Of a DNA stretch of 9,295 nucleotides, positions 5,356 to 9,295 are shown one piece after another. The stretch's first letter is position 1. Every line of letters starts with the position of its first letter. The stretch comes from Calditrichota bacterium (GTDB taxonomy: Bacteria > Zhuqueibacterota > Zhuqueibacteria > Residuimicrobiales > Krinioviventaceae), in the NCBI GenBank assembly GCA_003818595.1, contig RPQV01000098.1:1-9295 (forward strand), written 5' to 3'. Made by a program: the position numbers and the translations under genes. The notes beneath the pieces are model-generated. The model was not told the origin of the DNA. It saw only the letters and a program-made list of their open reading frames with translations, and searched no databases.

Positions 5356-7110
5356 TTAATAGGCCTGCTGAAGCAAAAAATCAACAATACCATTATAAAC
5401 CGCGTTTGCCATCTGATTCTGAAATTCCGGATTTGCCAGCCTGACTTCTTCCTGAGGATTTGTTAAGAATCCACCCTCCACCAATGCTGAAACAAATGAA
5501 GATGTGTTGGTGACAAAATAAGAGTTGTAGATACGGCCATAGGGCGCCAAGCCCAACCTCGTCAGGTGAGGAAATATTGACCAGGCGAGTTCTTTGCTGT
5601 GCGGCATTGTAAAGTAAGTACTTGTGCCCTCGGCGATTGCCGCATTTCCCGAGGCGGTTACGCCGTTATTATGCAGTGAAATAAATAGATGTGCATTTTC
5701 GGACTCGGCTCGGCGAACACGTTCCTGCAAGGAAACGGTTTCATCACTCTCCCGGGTCATCACCACTTTGGCATTTCCGCGCTGCAGCAGTTGTTGAAGG
5801 GAGCACGCCCATGCCAAGTTGATATCCTTCTCCAGCACTCCCAAGGGACTAATTGCACCTTTCTCTTCCCCCCCATGTCCGGCGTCAATGGCGATAATGA
5901 TATTTTGCAGCGGCGATTGTGGATTAATTGATGGATGACGACGAATACAAAATTTTAAACTCTTTTCGACATATTCAGCGCGAAAACCCCAGCTCTGCTC
6001 CTGTTTGAGCTGAATTGAGCAGCGAAAAAGATTCTCTTCTGGTTGATTCAATGTCAACTGCATAATGTCAGTCTCAACATTTGGGTAGGTAATCCAAAAT
6101 GAAGACTGCTGTGCATCGAATACATTCAAGTCCCACCGTTCCTCAGCGAGGTCCTTCTCAATGATAAAGGGAACGCGCGAATCAATGGGAAAGCTTAGAT
6201 AAATCCACTCACGATCCTGCGAGATCGCAGGTGCACCAATGGCAGCGCGAATCGGGACATTTCCCCAAGGCATCAGTTTGACATCTTGGGCATCAATATA
6301 CCCGATACGATGTTGCGCAAGTTTTATTTTAAAGCGGTCGTTTTCCCGACCGATGATTGTCACCTGAACATTTTCTGGTAGTCGAGCAATGGGAAGATAT
6401 CGACTGGCGGAGCCCTGTAGTATCACCAGATTCATTGTCTTGCCGACCAAAGGAATTCTGTCATTGAGACGCAGCAGCTTTCCTGATAGAAGAATGGTTT
6501 GTTTGTGTTTGTCAACTCCCTGTAATTCACAAGTAATCGGTATGAGCTTATTCACGGGTATTGTTTCACTGATTCTCACGGCGCCCCGATATATTCCTCT
6601 GACGCCGTCAGTCTGAGAGGAATCAATCTCGGCCATTGGGATGTTTTTTTCGAATTTATCAATATGGAATATTGCCTTTCCACCAGGACTGCCCTTAAAC
6701 TGAACATAAAGAAAATCACCTGTCGACAGCCAAACATCTTTTTGGGGCTCGCTCCAATTTTTATCTATTTTTGTGGGCTCAGGAGAGTAGCTTTTATAAA
6801 CAGGCAGGCGATAAATGGAAAGATACTCCCGGGCAATTTCATTCCCCCTCTGTGCATGAATAATAAAATTGTTCACACCTTCAGTGAGATTCACGCGTGC
6901 CACAAAAGATCCTCGAGGGTATAGAGGAACGATCTTTTCATTGATGGTCAATTTGGCCTTGGGCTCTGTATATCCGGATACGCGGATGCGGTCTGCATCA
7001 ATCGTATCAATCGGTTGCGGGAATGTAATCTTTAAAAATAGGGGTTGATCAGCCAGAACAGCCGTAGCGCTGATGATGACAAGATAAGCGTAGAAAAGAC
7101 GATAGGACAT
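5356..7110 (-). CDS. Exported N-acetylmuramoyl-L-alanine amidase (Amidase_3)
   Basis: A 584-residue protein. It cleaves the bond between N-acetylmuramic acid and L-Ala of the stem peptide in peptidoglycan. Residues 1-20 (MSYRLFYAYLVIISATAVLA) are a signal peptide with likely cleavage after Ala20. Residues about 25-100 look like a beta-sandwich (Ig or glucodextranase-B type: IRVSGYTEPKAKLTINEKIV ... GVNNFIIHA). Residues about 225-280 look like an SH3-like fold ending in RIGYIDAQDVKLMP. Residues 290-395 are beta-rich and resemble an AMIN-like region, though I cannot assign it firmly. Residues about 403-582 are the zinc amidase: DAGHGG (His412), LEKD (Glu427), SLHNN (His480) and VEGGFLTN with catalytic Glu545, all present. 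The length, about 400 residues before the catalytic domain, suggests wall- or septum-targeting modules. It is transcribed toward the plus-strand block and lies 92 bases downstream of the CHAT gene. The upstream binding site is weak (GGA before the ATG). Confidence 0.93.
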   Translation of the reverse strand: MSYRLFYAYLVIISATAVLADQPLFLKITFPQPIDTIDADRIRVSGYTEPKAKLTINEKIVPLYPRGSFVARVNLTEGVNNFIIHAQRGNEIAREYLSIYRLPVYKSYSPEPTKIDKNWSEPQKDVWLSTGDFLYVQFKGSPGGKAIFHIDKFEKNIPMAEIDSSQTDGVRGIYRGAVRISETIPVNKLIPITCELQGVDKHKQTILLSGKLLRLNDRIPLVGKTMNLVILQGSASRYLPIARLPENVQVTIIGRENDRFKIKLAQHRIGYIDAQDVKLMPWGNVPIRAAIGAPAISQDREWIYLSFPIDSRVPFIIEKDLAEERWDLNVFDAQQSSFWITYPNVETDIMQLTLNQPEENLFRCSIQLKQEQSWGFRAEYVEKSLKFCIRRHPSINPQSPLQNIIIAIDAGHGGEEKGAISPLGVLEKDINLAWACSLQQLLQRGNAKVVMTRESDETVSLQERVRRAESENAHLFISLHNNGVTASGNAAIAEGTSTYFTMPHSKELAWSIFPHLTRLGLAPYGRIYNSYFVTNTSSFVSALVEGGFLTNPQEEVRLANPEFQNQMANAVYNGIVDFLLQQAY

Positions 7111-7202
7111 AGAGATTCCAAAATGTTAGAAAAATGAGACTTTATTAATTAACAGACTATTCACTTGCATGAAGTATTTTTGGTGAAAGCTCGGGCGATT
7201 TT

Positions 7203-9295
7203 TTAATGTGCCATACTGCTGGTGACAAATGGCGCCCATGCTGCCGGGTGAGGATTGATGACCTCATATGTATACTTTTGCGCTTTTTGCAGTGCCAATG
7301 CCGCTCCATCTCCTTCTGCGAGGGCGCGGAAATATCGTTTCAACAACAATGATGATCCGAAGGAATCGCCGGAGGTCAGCGGGAAAAGCAGAGATTCTGT
7401 TCCCTGGTAATGAAAAAGTGATGAAAATAATTGTACTGCCAGCCCCGAACATTTTAAGGGATCCTGAGTTTGAGCGTTGGTCAGACAAACATCTTTGGGG
7501 AGTTCATTCATAGCAATCAGTTCGCCTATCGAGAGTTTCCCGTCATCCAAATCATCTTTGGTCAGCAGAATCCTCGTATTCGGAGCATACTCGCTGTCAA
7601 ATACAATTTCTGATCCCAGGAGTAGAAAGTCCATTGCCGATGCTGAATTTTTTAATTTGTTTTCTGTGGCGCGACTGTCAAGATATATTAGCGGCTCGGC
7701 GACGTATCTTCCCAAAGAAGTTGCGAGAAGCGGGGTGTACGATAGGTCGGATTGAATCAACGGTGACAATGGTTTTGCAAAGGCGTATACACGTTTTGGT
7801 ACTGTGGCAACTATTTCTCTTTCGGTCGGTGTCTCTAAAACCGCCAGAGACAGCGACGGGTGCACGGAGAGCGTATTTTGGAACCCGAGGAATTCATCGT
7901 TCTCATTTTGCAAAAGAGCAAATGGCAGAAGATAAAGTTTCTCAAAAGGTACAATTTTGAGCCGTTTTTTTACGGCCAGTTTTAATTTCCATGGACCGAT
8001 GAGCTCCTGATAAAGCTGGTGCGAAATTGTGGATATGGATTCCCGTGCTTCTAATGTCTGGTATAATTCGGCAAGTTGTTTGGCGAACACCGAACTATTG
8101 AATGGGGCTTGATGAATCAAGACTGAATCACGATCCGAATACCAGGAATATAATGCGTCATCAGTATAGTAATAGCTGATGCAGGACTCCTTATCAGACA
8201 TAGATTCTTTAATTTTTTCTGGTGAAGTAAAATTTTGGAAATAAAATCTGAATAAATTCTGATTTTGACTCGCCAATTCAGTCTGGAATGTGAGAAGGGA
8301 ATCGAATGAAAGGGTGAAGGACTTTTTGATCGCCTGGGTATCGACGACGGCTGTCGTTCGCTGTGTTGAAGAAACCAGAGATATCCAATCGCGTTTGAGA
8401 ATGCTTAAATGCTCTTTCAGACGTATATACCGATCAATTTGTAATTGATCAGAATTTTTAAATATAGCCGAGTTCAGTTGAAGTGTGTGGTGCTGCAGAA
8501 GGGTGTTGTACTGGTCGGCGATGATCATGGCTTCATCCGCCTGTCGAGTGCGGATAAGTAAATTGATAAACTCATTAAAAAATTCCGGTAGAGAAAGTGT
8601 AAGACCCTCGGAATACCAGCGAAAACCGGCTTTAGGTTGAATGTTCGACAGCAGAGTCAATCCTTGTCGATATTTTTTCAGTGCCTCATTGTAGGCGCCG
8701 CTTTTATTATATTCTACTATGAGCAATTGGTTTGCCTTAAACAGCGCCGGCCATTGATAATAAAAGTTGGCCCAATAATAGGCAGAATCCGCCAAAGCTG
8801 CTGATTCCCGTTCATCACTTGATGCTACACTCATTAATATGAAACATTGAGGTACAAATTCATTAAATTGAAAAAAACGACAATCCTGCAAAATATCTGA
8901 CGCTGTCTGGTAGGCCAGTTCCATTCTTCCGGCGTCAATATAACAAGAGCAGACTGCCAATCGGTTTTGCAGACTTTTATAGTTACCTCTTGATGCCCTT
9001 TCATTTTTTAAGGCGGATTCCATATAAGAGATTGCTTCCGCAGTGTTTCCATCCATCCATAATAGAATTCCCAATTGTTGAACGGCTCTGGTCTCCAAAT
9101 TCGATTTTCCTGACAGCATGGCCAGCTCAAGTGCTTGACGCGCAGACAGTTGTGCAGATGGCAGGTCATTTTTCAGTGCTCGAATTTCACTGTGTAATAA
9201 GAGTGTTTTTATGCGATCGTCGATATTAAGTGATGTAATGGGATAGAGCAATTCAATAGCATCTTCTGCAGCCGATAAATCACCTTTGCTGGTAA
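7203..9295 (-). CDS. TPR-CHAT protein, N-terminus beyond the window, CHAT dyad replaced (partial)
   Basis: The frame stays open to the right edge; codons 9252-9293 add TSKGDLSAAEDAIEL, which continues the helical repeats, so the TTG at 9251 is not the true start. About 9295-8350 encodes tetratricopeptide-like helix pairs (ALELA ... LGILLWMDGNTAEAISYMES and similar). About 8190-7206 encodes a CHAT (caspase-HetF-associated) domain: SYYYTDDALYSWYSDRD, the conserved KLYLLPFALLQ, SVHPSLSLAV and a C-terminal NPHPAAWAPFV. CHAT domains are usually cysteine proteases with His in L-H-x-A-T-H-G and Cys in L-S-A-C-x-T. Here those sites read DFLLLGSEI (second His replaced by Glu, codon 7608-7610) and CLTNAQT (Cys replaced by Ala, codon 7473-7475). 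The fold seems kept but protease activity is unlikely. A scaffold or sensor role is an inference. There is no CRISPR array or effector gene nearby, so nothing links it to Craspase-type systems. It could share a transcript with the amidase gene. Confidence 0.82.
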   Translation of the reverse strand, partial: TSKGDLSAAEDAIELLYPITSLNIDDRIKTLLLHSEIRALKNDLPSAQLSARQALELAMLSGKSNLETRAVQQLGILLWMDGNTAEAISYMESALKNERASRGNYKSLQNRLAVCSCYIDAGRMELAYQTASDILQDCRFFQFNEFVPQCFILMSVASSDERESAALADSAYYWANFYYQWPALFKANQLLIVEYNKSGAYNEALKKYRQGLTLLSNIQPKAGFRWYSEGLTLSLPEFFNEFINLLIRTRQADEAMIIADQYNTLLQHHTLQLNSAIFKNSDQLQIDRYIRLKEHLSILKRDWISLVSSTQRTTAVVDTQAIKKSFTLSFDSLLTFQTELASQNQNLFRFYFQNFTSPEKIKESMSDKESCISYYYTDDALYSWYSDRDSVLIHQAPFNSSVFAKQLAELYQTLEARESISTISHQLYQELIGPWKLKLAVKKRLKIVPFEKLYLLPFALLQNENDEFLGFQNTLSVHPSLSLAVLETPTEREIVATVPKRVYAFAKPLSPLIQSDLSYTPLLATSLGRYVAEPLIYLDSRATENKLKNSASAMDFLLLGSEIVFDSEYAPNTRILLTKDDLDDGKLSIGELIAMNELPKDVCLTNAQTQDPLKCSGLAVQLFSSLFHYQGTESLLFPLTSGDSFGSSLLLKRYFRALAEGDGAALALQKAQKYTYEVINPHPAAWAPFVTSSMAH

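Noticed and set aside
6216..6231. CCTGCGA/TCGCAGG inverted repeat inside the amidase gene
   Set aside because: The loop is only two bases, too tight to form fully, and it lies within ordinary coding sequence.
7111..7202. Promoter for the amidase in the gap after the CHAT gene
   Set aside because: AT-rich minus-strand sequence allows only a poor -35/-10 match; co-transcription with the CHAT gene is equally plausible.
7203..9251. TTG at 9251 as the true start of the CHAT gene
   Set aside because: The frame remains open to the window edge and the extra residues continue the TPR-like pattern; no binding site precedes the TTG.
7203..9295. TPR-CHAT protein as part of a type III-E CRISPR (Craspase) system
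   Set aside because: No CRISPR repeats, Cas or gRAMP genes in the window, and the CHAT protease residues are absent.

Overview
The window looks like chromosome of a free-living Gram-negative bacterium of mid-range GC, probably from the FCB side of the tree (Calditrichota, KSB1, Zixibacteria or a similar lineage). This placement is an inference. It rests on secreted and lipid-anchored envelope proteins, a PNPF/IYK motif of the FlgD-Ig or type IX sorting-domain kind, and the TPR-CHAT protein. No rRNA, tRNA, CRISPR array, insertion sequence or phage gene was seen. No stretch over 300 bases lacks a gene.

Plus strand, left to right: the last codons of an unidentified upstream gene (about 2-85); a membrane-anchored divergent polysaccharide deacetylase of the YibQ type (100-1224); a PdxJ-family TIM barrel (1249-1959); an exported S9 prolyl-oligopeptidase-family peptidase (1974-4004); a small putative lipoprotein (4053-4469); and a cytidylate-kinase-like protein (4560-5273). 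Gaps between the first genes are 14-24 bases, so deacetylase, PdxJ-like gene and peptidase are very probably one transcript. The lipoprotein (48-base gap) may belong to it, and the kinase-like gene (90-base gap) may or may not.

Minus strand, converging on the plus block: an exported N-acetylmuramoyl-L-alanine amidase with a complete zinc site (7110-5356), preceded by a TPR-CHAT protein that runs off the right edge (9295-7203). An 82-base gap separates the two blocks, and a 92-base gap separates the CHAT and amidase genes.

The main theme is the cell envelope: deacetylase, amidase, exported peptidase and lipoprotein all act at or outside the inner membrane. The most notable signal is loss of catalytic residues on intact folds. 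The PdxJ-like protein has replaced His45, Glu72 and His193 (E. coli numbering) and several substrate ligands. The CHAT domain has replaced its His/Cys pair. The kinase-like protein has an altered glycine loop. In the lipoprotein, the two halves of a FlgD-Ig-like module appear in reversed order. The PdxJ-like gene, inside an envelope operon, is the best candidate for an undescribed function.
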